Positions 37,627 through 43,935 of a DNA stretch of 55,323 nt are shown here, one piece after another; the stretch's first letter is position 1, and each line of letters starts with the position of its first letter. The stretch spans positions 1 through 55,323 of IMG/VR virus record IMGVR_UViG_3300028800_000113; one strand, given 5' to 3'. Source of the DNA: a virus. The position numbers were made by a program, and so were the translations under genes. Under the pieces are notes generated by a model. That model searched no databases. It saw nothing but the letters and a program-made list of their open reading frames with translations, and was not told the origin of the DNA.

Positions 37627-38000
37627 TGAATGCACGTTACACCCACATCCACCGGATCCAGATAATGCACCGGCTTGCCGGCCGCTGTGAACACGTCGAT
37701 CTCGTGCTGCACGCCAAACGAATCGCCCCAACCAGGCAGCATGCCGACGACCATCGCGGCGCTCGCGTCCATCATGGCGCGGTCGAACGGCAACCAGATC
37801 GCGTGGTCGAGGGGATCGATGCGCCCGTGAACGGCGATCGGGTGCGTGTGCGAGATCGGACAATAGACGCGCACGCCGGCGCGCAACAACACCGCCGCCA
37901 GGCGCGATGCGTCGACGAACGCAGCCTCGATGCCGTCGGCGTATTTGGTGTACGGCGTGCCGAGGTAGACGAGGGGGTAGGTCGCCAGTAGGTCAAGCAC
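37623..38000 (-). CDS. DUF1937 protein, nucleoside 2-deoxyribosyltransferase-like
   Basis: 125 aa from GTG 38000. LVYLGTPYTKYADGIEAAF, GVRVYCPISHTHPIAVHGRI, WLPFDRAMMDASAAMVVGM and GVQHEIDVFTAAGKPVHYLD match DUF1937, related to nucleoside 2-deoxyribosyltransferases. It may act on nucleotides or nucleosides in the infected cell; activity unproven. Confidence 0.85.
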   Translation of the reverse strand: MLDLLATYPLVYLGTPYTKYADGIEAAFVDASRLAAVLLRAGVRVYCPISHTHPIAVHGRIDPLDHAIWLPFDRAMMDASAAMVVGMLPGWGDSFGVQHEIDVFTAAGKPVHYLDPVDVGVTCIQ

Positions 38001-38154
38001 GCATCGTCTCCGTCGCCCAATAGACAGCGAGTCCGATTAAGCCGCCGGCAAGCGCACTGTGTAGGACCGCAGACCACGTTGAGACATCGCGAATCGCAAG
38101 GGCGATACATGCCGCCGCCACTGCGCTATCGATCCATAGCCAAAACACTCGCAT
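37993..38154 (-). CDS. Small membrane protein (53 aa)
   Basis: Two hydrophobic segments (WIDSAVAAACIALAI and LHSALAGGLIGLAVYWA). GGGAGG before the ATG; TGATG overlap with the upstream gene and 8-nt overlap with DUF1937. Function unknown. Confidence 0.7.
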   Translation of the reverse strand: MRVFWLWIDSAVAAACIALAIRDVSTWSAVLHSALAGGLIGLAVYWATETMRA

Positions 38155-38243
38155 CACGCGCGCCTCCCTTTGTTCGGCAATTCCAACGGGCAGTATTGCC
38201 GGCCGTGGGCTGTTTGCATCCAGTCGCCGATCCTAGCGTTCAT
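38154..38243 (-). CDS. Tiny protein (29 aa)
   Basis: MNARIGDWMQTAHGRQYCPL then ELPNKGRRA. The DWMQTxxGRQxxPL pattern is a fragment of a wider phage family. The same CPLELP string occurs in the gene at 38460. Stop/start TGATG overlap downstream. May be a truncated domain. Confidence 0.55.
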   Translation of the reverse strand: MNARIGDWMQTAHGRQYCPLELPNKGRRA

Positions 38244-38463
38244 CGTGCGCTCCCGCCGGACAGTCACGATCCGGCAGCGGCAAGCCGCGCCGTTTGCACT
38301 CCGCCGCAAGATCGATGAATTCATTCGACCGCGTCGCCCATGCGGAGGTATGGTTCACGATGGCGCTGTGACCGCGATGATCTTTGCTCCACTCGGCGAA
38401 CGGAGCACGATGCGCCTCGCCGCGGGCAGCCGCAGTCCGCTGCAGTAATTGTTCGTTGGTCAC
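38233..38463 (-). CDS. Hypothetical protein (76 aa)
   Basis: GTG start with GGGGAGG ahead and GTGA overlap with the upstream stop. TNEQLLQRTAAARGEAHRAP, FAEWSKDHRGHSAIVNHTSA and FIDLAAECKRRGLPLPDRDC; His/Arg-rich, helical. Function unknown. Confidence 0.68.
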   Translation of the reverse strand: MTNEQLLQRTAAARGEAHRAPFAEWSKDHRGHSAIVNHTSAWATRSNEFIDLAAECKRRGLPLPDRDCPAGAHDER

Positions 38464-38732
38464 GCCTGCCTCCCCATGCACACAGCCGGCCTCACCGGCA
38501 ACTCCAACGGACAATTGCTCCGCGGATACACTCGCACCACCCGATCAACCTGCACCGGACGCGGCGGGCCAAAGTGCCGTGTGGCCGGATCGTATCGGCG
38601 CATCGTTGCCCACCCATCCGAGCCGTCGTGAAACGGCGTCACAGTGGTCTTGGGCACGATGACGCGATAGAGGCTCGGGCGACCGTCGCTGGAATTGACG
38701 TCGACCAGGGCGCCGCGTTTCAACGGTCGCAT
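38460..38732 (-). CDS. Hypothetical protein (90 aa)
   Basis: MRPLKRGALVDVNSSDGRPS, SLYRVIVPKTTVTPFHDG and a C-terminal YPRSNCPLELPVRPAVCMG. SH3-like beta strands at the start. It shares a CPLELP element with the 29-aa gene at 38154, and the DNA around it is similar too. Function unknown. Confidence 0.7.
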   Translation of the reverse strand: MRPLKRGALVDVNSSDGRPSLYRVIVPKTTVTPFHDGSDGWATMRRYDPATRHFGPPRPVQVDRVVRVYPRSNCPLELPVRPAVCMGRQA

Positions 38733-38733
38733 C

Positions 38734-39066
38734 CTACTTGCCGCGCTTCTTACCGGCCGCGCGACGTGCCGCCCGCCTTGTTTGAGGCGTGCTCTCTCCA
38801 GCCGCGTTGCTTTGTGCCGTCGCCACAGGCGTCACGATTTCGATTCGCACCAAACCGCGCACCGTCTCGACCGGCCATTTGCCGGACCTGATATCGCCGA
38901 TCGGATCGGCGCCTTGGCGCACGATGTAGCCTTCGTCCTCGTCAGCGACGAGCACATGCGGCTGCGGCACGCCGTCGAGCGTGACATTCACGGCGCAACC
39001 GGCCTGCATGATGGTATTCCAGATGCGGAAGCCGATGTCCGTCTGGTCGACTGAGATTCGTTTCAT
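38734..39066 (-). CDS. Hypothetical protein with basic tail (110 aa)
   Basis: QTDIGFRIWNTIMQAGCAVN then VTLDGVPQPHVLVADEDEGY and VRGLVRIEIVTPVATAQSNA, ending in a strongly basic tail (RRAARRAAGKKRGK). Beta core plus basic tail suggests nucleic-acid contact. Function unknown. Confidence 0.72.
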   Translation of the reverse strand: MKRISVDQTDIGFRIWNTIMQAGCAVNVTLDGVPQPHVLVADEDEGYIVRQGADPIGDIRSGKWPVETVRGLVRIEIVTPVATAQSNAAGESTPQTRRAARRAAGKKRGK

Positions 39067-39085
39067 GTCCTGTCCATTTGTTGTG

Positions 39086-39181
39086 TTACCACCGCAGCAC
39101 GCCGGCCAGCGTCGCGCCGAGCACGAGCAACAGCGCCAATTGGCCCATTGTGATCGCGGATGCCCACGCAAAGTTACGCAT
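39086..39181 (-). CDS. Tiny membrane protein (31 aa)
   Basis: MRNFAWASAITMGQLALLLV continuing LGATLAGVLRW: one membrane helix. Overlaps the upstream SH3-like gene's 3' end by 8 nt. No strong ribosome-binding site. Confidence 0.55.
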   Translation of the reverse strand: MRNFAWASAITMGQLALLLVLGATLAGVLRW

Positions 39182-39317
39182 CCACCGCCTCCAGCACATT
39201 GACCGGCCACGTCACATAGCCGCCCCACTGAGTCCGGATCCACGCCCAACCGTCCTCGACGGCGAGCACGGTGCCGATGCCGAACAGCCAGCGGACGCGG
39301 GTGCCGGGCTTAAGCAT
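39174..39317 (-). CDS. Small SH3/KOW-like protein (47 aa)
   Basis: MLKPGTRVRWLFGIGTVLAV, EDGWAWIRTQWGG and YVTWPVNVLEAV form the strand pattern of a small SH3-like barrel. TGATG overlap with the upstream membrane gene. Function unknown. Confidence 0.7.
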   Translation of the reverse strand: MLKPGTRVRWLFGIGTVLAVEDGWAWIRTQWGGYVTWPVNVLEAVDA

Positions 39318-39481
39318 CAGTGCAGAAACACGTTGTAGAAGCCGCCGGCGCAGAGCAGGCCGTGCGTGATGAAAAGCGCGATGAACGTACCGGCGCGATC
39401 GGTCCAATCCTTGTCGCTTTTGGCGAGTGTGAGAGTCGCACCGGCGACGCTAATGACAATGAATGTGAGTTGGGGCCACAT
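39317..39481 (-). CDS. Small membrane protein (54 aa)
   Basis: Two membrane helices (LTFIVISVAGATLTLA and TFIALFITHGLLCAGGFYNV) around SDKDWTDR. ATG 39481 with GGAG 6 nt ahead, first gene after the 39507 promoter. Function unknown. Confidence 0.75.
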   Translation of the reverse strand: MWPQLTFIVISVAGATLTLAKSDKDWTDRAGTFIALFITHGLLCAGGFYNVFLH

Positions 39482-39506
39482 GGGCGCTCCTATTACGTTG
39501 GCCCGC

Positions 39507-39534
39507 ATGATACGCTAGTTTCGTGTATTGTCAA
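39507..39534 (-). promoter_or_regulatory. Phage promoter, TTGACA-N16-TATCAT
   Basis: Minus strand -35 TTGACA (39534-39529), spacer ATACACG... (16 nt), -10 TATCAT (39512-39507). It overlaps the 3' end of the 39515 gene and drives genes from 39481 to 37288. Confidence 0.85.
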
Positions 39535-39736
39535 CGCAAATATGGCAAGTGGCCACGGCCTCGCCGTTGACCGTCACCAAGTTCGGCTCGTCGTAGTCCA
39601 CGTCATCCGGGAGACAGTTGAATTGAGCGGCAATGGTGCGGGCGATCCAGTCCCATGCCGCGGCGGCGTCCGGGGCCAGCGTGCCGGCGAGGGGGTGGCC
39701 GTTGGTGCGGGTGAGGGCGAGGTGGGTGCGAGGCAT
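39515..39736 (-). CDS. Hypothetical protein (73 aa)
   Basis: ATG 39736 with GGGAGGG ahead. AAAWDWIARTIAAQFNCLPD, DVDYDEPNLVTVNGEAVATC and HICVDN; small alpha/beta protein. Its last codons are encoded by the -35 and spacer of the next promoter. Function unknown. Confidence 0.7.
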   Translation of the reverse strand: MPRTHLALTRTNGHPLAGTLAPDAAAAWDWIARTIAAQFNCLPDDVDYDEPNLVTVNGEAVATCHICVDNTRN

Positions 39737-39740
39737 GGCG

Positions 39741-39962
39741 TCAGCCCTCCCGTCCAACGAGCCACGCGCGCATGCGTTCTGCAGCGGCGATCGGCGACAT
39801 CGGATGCGGGCCGATACCCTTCGCGTCGGTGATGGTGACGTTCTCCACGATCATGTCGCGACCTTCCATTATGGCCGGCACGCGGTCGTATCGTACTTCG
39901 ACGGTCGCGCCAGCCCGGCGCATCCTATCCACGAGAACCTGAATCTCTTTTGTGCTGACCAC
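39741..39962 (-). CDS. Hypothetical protein (73 aa)
   Basis: GTG 39962 with GGAG 12 nt ahead; a TTG a little upstream, at the predicted transcription start, is an alternative. TKEIQVLVDRMRRAGATVEV then RYDRVPAIMEGRDMIVENVT and AERMRAWLVG. First gene after the 39994 promoter. Function unknown. Confidence 0.68.
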   Translation of the reverse strand: MVSTKEIQVLVDRMRRAGATVEVRYDRVPAIMEGRDMIVENVTITDAKGIGPHPMSPIAAAERMRAWLVGREG

Positions 39963-39993
39963 GGCGGCGCTCGTCTCCGTTTCCAATAGGCAC

Positions 39994-40033
39994 ATCATAC
40001 ACCGACGCGGCGCACTGTCAACTGCATTGTCAA
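39994..40033 (-). promoter_or_regulatory. Phage promoter with tandem -35 elements
   Basis: Minus strand -35 TTGACA (40021-40016), spacer GTGCGCCG...GGTG (16 nt), -10 TATGAT (39999-39994). A second TTGACA half-site lies 12 bp upstream (40033-40028), the only such pair in the window. Confidence 0.82.
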
Positions 40034-40086
40034 CGGATAATCGCACAACCGGGGAGTATACCTAGGAGCCACAGGCAACCGGCTGA

Positions 40087-40161
40087 GTCTGTGTATATCG
40101 AAAAATGCCCATTTCATCGGTTCTTTTTCCGATTCGGAACAGTTAGAACATATACACAGAC
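40087..40161. repeat. 12-bp perfect inverted repeat
   Basis: GTCTGTGTATAT at 40087-40098 and its exact reverse complement at 40150-40161, 51 nt apart. The interval includes a small ATCGG/CCGAT hairpin with a T-rich loop (about 40116-40133). Confidence 0.85.
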
Positions 40162-40466
40162 CGTTTGAAGAGTTCTACAGAAATAGGTCAATATTACTTA
40201 CCTGTCTACTCATAATAGCAGTGTATACGTATAATCGCAGCGTACTGTGCGCCCCGTAGCCTATGTAGGCGGCCGTTCCGTTCATAAATTGTAATTCGCG
40301 CCAAATTCGCTATATGGGGGTTGACTTTAAGTCTGTACACACGCTTATAGCGCGCTGTTCTACGCTATGTAGACCTTCCGGTTGTGCTCGGAAAATTGCG
40401 AATAGAACAATAATTACAGTACGTTGACTGTCAACAGTTACTAGCGCAACGGAACACGTTAGAACA
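40135..40466. repeat. Direct repeat CGGAACA(C)GTTAGAACA
   Basis: One copy at 40135-40150 (16 bp) and one at 40450-40466 (17 bp, one extra C), framing the non-coding region. Related GTTCTAC words occur at about 40172 and 40358. Confidence 0.75.
40407..40434 (-). promoter_or_regulatory. Orphan promoter, TTGACA-N16-TATTGT
   Basis: Minus strand -35 TTGACA (40434-40429), 16-nt spacer, -10 TATTGT (40412-40407). The -35 is part of the palindrome GTTGACTGTCAAC. No gene begins for roughly 440 nt downstream, so it may make a non-coding RNA or prime replication. Confidence 0.72.
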
Positions 40467-40519
40467 ATTGAATATGAACGGGCTGTTCCGGTGCGTGTAC
40501 GGCTGTGTACCGGACGGCC

Positions 40520-41248
40520 TCAAGCGGCTTTCTTGTCGGCTACGACTTTCCAATAAGCCTCTTGCCGTAACTCCGCCAATCGCCTCGCACTCAGTCCGAC
40601 TAACGAGCGTCCCGCCAGTTGTCGCATCATATTTTCTATTTTCTCGGCCATCACGGCGCGGGCAGTGTACGCCGGACCATTGGGTGCATTGCTCCATCGT
40701 TTGCGAGCGGCTATTCGCAGATTGTTGATGTGCGATTCGGAGAGCACCTTGCCTTTTTGGTTCTTACCGAAATTTGGGTTTTTGTGAGTGAACTCGCCGT
40801 TCGCCCACTTCGCTTTCATGGTCGCGCTCAGTCGCGCCTTGGCCGCCTCGGACATGGGCTTACCTTGTCGGCGCCAGCTCATCATGTCGCGCGCTTCGTC
40901 CGACCAAACGTAGCCGGGAACACCGGAGCCGCCGTCCGCTCGATTGGTGCATCCGTGCGGGTTGATGATGCGGAGCTGGCGTATCCAGCGCCGCTCGGCC
41001 TCGCGCCAGTCGCCACCCACGGGCACGACCTGGATGACGTGCATCTTGAGCGCGCCATCGGGGCAGGCTGCGATGCGCTTGGCGGTAGCCGTCTTGTCGC
41101 CGCGGCGCCCGGTGTATGCGTGGTAATGCAGCCGATCGTCCGGGTGAACGGATTTGCCGCAGTAGAACGCCTCTCCGTTGGACGTATCCACGAGCCAATA
41201 AATCGTGGTGGGTGAATCGGCGACGCGCCGCGGCAAGGCAGCCTCCAT
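40520..41248 (-). CDS. GIY-YIG homing endonuclease (SegA-like)
   Basis: 242 aa. The N-terminal GIY-YIG domain has TIYWLVD (15-21), EAFYCGKS (26-33), Arg39 and His41. It is followed by a NUMOD3-like DNA-binding repeat (SEAAKARLSATMKAKWANGE) and a second helix region (SESHINNLRIAARKRW). Preceded by a phage-type promoter. With two HNH genes this makes three mobile endonucleases in the window. Confidence 0.92.
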   Translation of the reverse strand: MEAALPRRVADSPTTIYWLVDTSNGEAFYCGKSVHPDDRLHYHAYTGRRGDKTATAKRIAACPDGALKMHVIQVVPVGGDWREAERRWIRQLRIINPHGCTNRADGGSGVPGYVWSDEARDMMSWRRQGKPMSEAAKARLSATMKAKWANGEFTHKNPNFGKNQKGKVLSESHINNLRIAARKRWSNAPNGPAYTARAVMAEKIENMMRQLAGRSLVGLSARRLAELRQEAYWKVVADKKAA

Positions 41249-41272
41249 TTTGGGTGGTGTGGACGATGGTGC

Positions 41273-41301
41273 ACAATAATACACTTGACGCGGATTGTCA
41301 A
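41273..41301 (-). promoter_or_regulatory. Promoter of the GIY-YIG gene, TTGACA-N17-TATTGT
   Basis: Minus strand -35 TTGACA (41301-41296), 17-nt spacer, -10 TATTGT (41278-41273). Interlocked with the plus-strand promoter at 41285-41313. Confidence 0.8.
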
Positions 41302-41313
41302 CCGTAGTACGGT
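41285..41313 (+). promoter_or_regulatory. Promoter of the rightward small-gene operon
   Basis: -35 TTGACG (41285-41290), 17-nt spacer, -10 TACGGT (41308-41313). Divergent from and overlapping the GIY-YIG promoter. It precedes about 20 plus-strand genes (41335-45486) with no other promoter of this family. Confidence 0.62.
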
Positions 41314-41334
41314 GCTTGAAATGGAGCCGTAGCC

Positions 41335-41568
41335 ATGAGCGATCTACTGACAAAACGTCCGATCGGCCACGACGAAGCGAGCGAATCGCTGCGCCGTTTT
41401 GAAAACGTGTTCTGGCGTAAGGATGCCGAAGGGCCGCGCGCCAGCATCCCGGCCAACCCCGATCGCGATGATGACCTGATCTTACATGCGTACATCGAGC
41501 AGCAGCGGGCGAAGGACGCGGAAAGGCACAGAGCGGACCAAGCGGTCTTGTGGCAAGGGCCGCGGTAA
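41335..41568 (+). CDS. Hypothetical protein (77 aa)
   Basis: GGAG before the ATG; first gene of the rightward operon. Charged: PIGHDEASESLRRFENVFWR, PNPDRDDDLILHAYIEQQRA-like. No family recognised. Confidence 0.7.
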   Translation: MSDLLTKRPIGHDEASESLRRFENVFWRKDAEGPRASIPANPDRDDDLILHAYIEQQRAKDAERHRADQAVLWQGPR

Positions 41569-41573
41569 TCGCC

Positions 41574-41750
41574 ATGTCGACCCTCGTCAAAAAACACTTT
41601 TCCGTCCGACTGGAGGACGAACAGATGACCCGGCTTCACGCCGCAACCGATCGCGCCGCGGATCCGTATGCGCCGACCATCACGCGCATCGTCGAGCGTG
41701 GAATCGAATTGGCGCTGGCCGAGCTGGAACGAAAGGCTGCGGACCAATGA
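41574..41750 (+). CDS. Ribbon-helix-helix-like protein (58 aa)
   Basis: MSTLVKKHFSVRLEDEQMTR (beta strand then helix) followed by TITRIVERGIELALAELERK (helix) matches the ribbon-helix-helix layout of small phage and plasmid repressors (Arc/CopG). It could be the regulator of the repeated promoters. The segment PYAPTITR is repeated in the next ORF. Confidence 0.72.
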   Translation: MSTLVKKHFSVRLEDEQMTRLHAATDRAADPYAPTITRIVERGIELALAELERKAADQ

Positions 41751-41833
41751 CCACGAACCCCTACGCCCCGACCATCACGCGTGTAGGGCCGGCACTGACG
41801 GAGCTGTCGCAACAGGCGGGGACGGCCCAATGA
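41747..41833 (+). CDS. 28-aa ORF, partial duplicate of the preceding gene
   Basis: ATGA overlaps at both ends. MTTNPYAPTITRVGPALTEL shares PYAPTITR with the gene before it, and the DNA shares CCGACCATCACGCG. Probably a truncated tandem duplicate; it may be translated only as a coupling peptide. Confidence 0.5.
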   Translation: MTTNPYAPTITRVGPALTELSQQAGTAQ

Positions 41834-41982
41834 AAGGCATCACCGACGACGAACTCCGCGCCGATGGCTGGTCGGAGATCGACATAGACCGGCTCAACTT
41901 CAACCCCGCGACACAGAAGCTTGACGGCAAGAACGTGCGGGACCGGGAAGCCGTCGAGGCTGCGATTAGGAACAAGGAGTAG
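41830..41982 (+). CDS. Small hypothetical protein (50 aa)
   Basis: ATGA overlap. KGITDDELRADGWSEIDIDR, then DRLNFNPATQKLDGKNVRDR and EAVEAAIRNKE. Acidic. Function unknown. Confidence 0.66.
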   Translation: MKGITDDELRADGWSEIDIDRLNFNPATQKLDGKNVRDREAVEAAIRNKE

Positions 41983-41986
41983 GCCC

Positions 41987-42196
41987 GTGGCCAAGAAAAT
42001 ACCTGATGACGTGAAATGGTTCAGGGCAGATCGCGTGGGCCACAACGATGGCAGCCCGGTCGCGAGGGCAAACCCGCGTCGGCTTACCTACCTCGCCCAC
42101 GGCAAAGGACACGTCATGGTTCGCCACCCCGGCTGTTCGCCGTTTGCGATCAGCGAAAAGCTGTGGCGCTCGTTTCCGCTTGTGGAGAAGGAATAG
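41987..42196 (+). CDS. Small hypothetical protein (69 aa)
   Basis: GTG start with AAGGAG ahead (alternative longer starts lack a ribosome-binding site). IPDDVKWFRADRVGHNDGSP and HGKGHVMVRHPGCSPFAISE, ending in VEKE. Basic and His-rich. Its stop and the downstream ribosome-binding site form a 16-bp cassette repeated at 45253. Confidence 0.68.
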   Translation: MAKKIPDDVKWFRADRVGHNDGSPVARANPRRLTYLAHGKGHVMVRHPGCSPFAISEKLWRSFPLVEKE

Positions 42197-42200
42197 GCCC

Positions 42201-42410
42201 ATGACGCCATCGCAGATCGCCGCCATGGAAGCGAAGTGCCAGCGGGCTGATTGGGAGCGGCAAGTGCTCTCTAGTGAGCAAAAGGCCGACCACAAGACCG
42301 ACCACGAGCCGCGTTGTGATTGTGGCTGGCTTTTCGAAATTTGCGACTACCCGACCTGCCCGTGCGCCCGGGTGACCGATGATCCTATCACCGGCACGGC
42401 GTCAACCTGA
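42201..42410 (+). CDS. Small Cys-rich protein (69 aa)
   Basis: C-terminal CDCGWLFEICDYPTCPC places five Cys in 17 residues after a helical N-terminus (PSQIAAMEAKCQRADWERQV), suggesting zinc binding. Function unknown. Confidence 0.68.
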   Translation: MTPSQIAAMEAKCQRADWERQVLSSEQKADHKTDHEPRCDCGWLFEICDYPTCPCARVTDDPITGTAST

Positions 42411-42440
42411 ACCAAATCTGCGAACGCGAAGGAGCGGGAA

Positions 42441-42626
42441 ATGAGCAAAGAACTTTTCATCGCCGCGCATGAGGAACTGATCGAGCGGTATCTCGAACGG
42501 CATCCGAATGCGACCGAGGCCGAGGCTTACGACCGGACTGCGGATGGCGCTTACGACCGCATGACGGACAACCTTGCGGACATGGCTGACCATCTGCGTC
42601 GGCGCGCCAAGGACGAGTGGCGCTAA
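42441..42626 (+). CDS. Small helical protein (61 aa)
   Basis: Strong GGAG site in the 28-bp repeat. IAAHEELIERYLERHPNATE then EAYDRTADGAYDRMTDNLAD with an internal AYDR/AYDR repeat. Acidic, all-helical. Function unknown. Confidence 0.72.
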   Translation: MSKELFIAAHEELIERYLERHPNATEAEAYDRTADGAYDRMTDNLADMADHLRRRAKDEWR

Positions 42627-42645
42627 CTGATCGGTGGGACTGACA

Positions 42646-42741
42646 ATGTTTTGCGGCACCCTTGGAATACTAATTCTACTTCCGATTTGGATGGCACTCA
42701 TTGCGTTGCCCTGGTGGGCCATGTGGTACTGCTATGATTGA
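42646..42741 (+). CDS. Tiny membrane protein (31 aa)
   Basis: MFCGTLGILILLPIWMALIA, then LPWWAMWYCYD: a single hydrophobic, Trp-rich helix. GGTGGGA precedes the ATG. Function unknown. Confidence 0.6.
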   Translation: MFCGTLGILILLPIWMALIALPWWAMWYCYD

Positions 42742-42788
42742 AGCGGCGATTAGGGAACGCGAACACCGATGATCCCGCGTGCGGCCTC

Positions 42789-42890
42789 ATGAACTGCACG
42801 TACCTGGACGATAAATGCAGAGGGCGGTTGGGATTGGTCTGGGGCCGCCACCAATTCAGCAGGTTGCGAACGCGAAGGAGCGGGAAATGA
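42789..42890 (+). CDS. Possible 33-aa ORF
   Basis: MNCTYLDDKCRGRLGLVWGR then a basic tail; ATGA overlap with the 42887 gene and no clear ribosome-binding site. It fills an otherwise empty 145-nt gap. Low confidence. Confidence 0.35.
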   Translation: MNCTYLDDKCRGRLGLVWGRHQFSRLRTRRSGK

Positions 42891-43108
42891 GCGAGGCCAA
42901 CTACGAAATCACGGTCAGGGCCGCTCCCTATAGCGACGGGAGTGGATACGCCGCTAAGGCCGTCATCACGCCAGGCGACGATGGCGAGGCTGCGGTGCAG
43001 ATCGATGTCACATACCGCATCACAGCAGAACAGTGGTCGGAGCTGAAGCAGGTGATCGACGACGCGCTTGGCCTGTCGAACAAATTCGTAAACGCGCGAG
43101 CCGCGTGA
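42887..43108 (+). CDS. Hypothetical protein (73 aa)
   Basis: SEANYEITVRAAPYSDGSGY and KAVITPGDDGEAAVQIDVTY form beta strands followed by a helix (TAEQWSELKQVIDDALGL). The start lies in the 28-bp repeat. Function unknown. Confidence 0.73.
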   Translation: MSEANYEITVRAAPYSDGSGYAAKAVITPGDDGEAAVQIDVTYRITAEQWSELKQVIDDALGLSNKFVNARAA

Positions 43109-43145
43109 GCGAACGCTTAAACCACGAACAACGCTGAGGTCTGAG

Positions 43146-43529
43146 ATGGACATCGTGAACGAGTTTTTCCATAAGCACTACCCGGCCGACTACGACACAT
43201 CATGGGAGATGGACTATTGCGTCGGCGGTCCTGAGCGCCGCTACACGGGCGAAGCGGGGTTTGGTGCCAAGATATTCCCACACATGGTCTGCGCTGATGG
43301 CTTTGAGATGAGCGTACAGGGCCATTGGGGAGCGTACAGCCGACCGCGCGGCGACTTCGAGCGCCACTATGCGTCTGTCGAAGTTGGCTACCCGAGTGAG
43401 CGCGAGGAATTGCTCATGCCCTACATCGATGGTGACTCCGATACCGACCCGACTCAAACCGTCTACGGCTACGTGCCGGTCGATGTTGTCGCGGAGGTCA
43501 TCAAGAAGCACGGCGGACTGCGCGGTTAA
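43146..43529 (+). CDS. Hypothetical protein (127 aa)
   Basis: ADYDTSWEMDYCVGGPERRY, then FPHMVCADGFEMSVQGHWGA and ASVEVGYPSEREELLMPYID. Aromatic and acidic, alpha/beta. The fold resembles small phage proteins seen in early regions; family not recognised. Confidence 0.76.
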   Translation: MDIVNEFFHKHYPADYDTSWEMDYCVGGPERRYTGEAGFGAKIFPHMVCADGFEMSVQGHWGAYSRPRGDFERHYASVEVGYPSEREELLMPYIDGDSDTDPTQTVYGYVPVDVVAEVIKKHGGLRG

Positions 43530-43559
43530 ACTTAGATTAATGCTGCACAGGAGGACGAC

Positions 43560-43823
43560 ATGGCTGAATACAAGGTCGAGATTAGCCACGACGAATATCT
43601 GAAAGCTCTCGCGCTTTTCACGATGGCACACGAGCACTACGTGAAGGCCGGAACCTTTAGTGAGGCCCTGAACAGGATCATCATGGTCGAATCCAAGAAA
43701 TATCCCGGCGGCCATGTGGACGAGGCGATCTACTCCGATGATCGCGGGTCGGTCGAGGATTTCAACGAGGCGCTAAAGCGCGAAGGGATCAAGGTGAAAA
43801 ATGCCGAGGAAGCGCAAGCCTAA
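43560..43823 (+). CDS. Hypothetical protein (87 aa)
   Basis: AGGAGG before the ATG. YKVEISHDEYLKALALFTMA and YVKAGTFSEALNRIIMVESK, helical, acidic end. The C-terminus overlaps the 43801 ORF. Function unknown. Confidence 0.74.
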   Translation: MAEYKVEISHDEYLKALALFTMAHEHYVKAGTFSEALNRIIMVESKKYPGGHVDEAIYSDDRGSVEDFNEALKREGIKVKNAEEAQA

Positions 43824-43935
43824 ACTCCCCTACGAGACGGCCACTAGCGGGGCCGCGGCGCGGAATGAAGAGACGGGATTGCGGACCAGGAGCACCAATT
43901 CAGAAAGGCCAGCGAGATGGGCATCAAATTTGTAG
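43801..43935 (+). CDS. Short basic ORF (44 aa)
   Basis: AAGGTG precedes the ATG. MPRKRKPKLPYETATSGAAA resembles the N-terminus of a phage family with an LPYxTATSGxAAR motif, but here the frame ends early, so it may be a truncated or frameshifted copy. It overlaps both neighbours. Confidence 0.5.
   Translation: MPRKRKPKLPYETATSGAAARNEETGLRTRSTNSERPARWASNL

Larger units (their letters stand above)
40034..40519. other. AT-rich repeat-rich non-coding region, candidate origin/control region
   Basis: About 486 nt with no credible gene, the longest non-coding stretch here and clearly more AT-rich than its flanks. It holds a 12-bp perfect inverted repeat, a repeated CGGAACA-GTTAGAACA element, several GTTCTA/TAGAAC words, the palindrome GTTGACTGTCAAC, and a promoter with no gene close downstream. 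Such a make-up fits a replication origin or control region, but no origin protein is identified. Confidence 0.6.
42419..42892. repeat. 28-bp perfect direct repeat at two start sites
   Basis: An identical 28-nt sequence at 42419-42446 and 42865-42892 contains AAGGAGCGGGAA and the ATGAGC start of the genes at 42441 and 42887. The genes themselves are unrelated beyond the second codon. Confidence 0.9.

Noticed and set aside
40090-40520. Short ORFs (up to 36 aa) inside the AT-rich region
   Set aside because: No ribosome-binding sites and no overlap coupling; better explained as non-coding.
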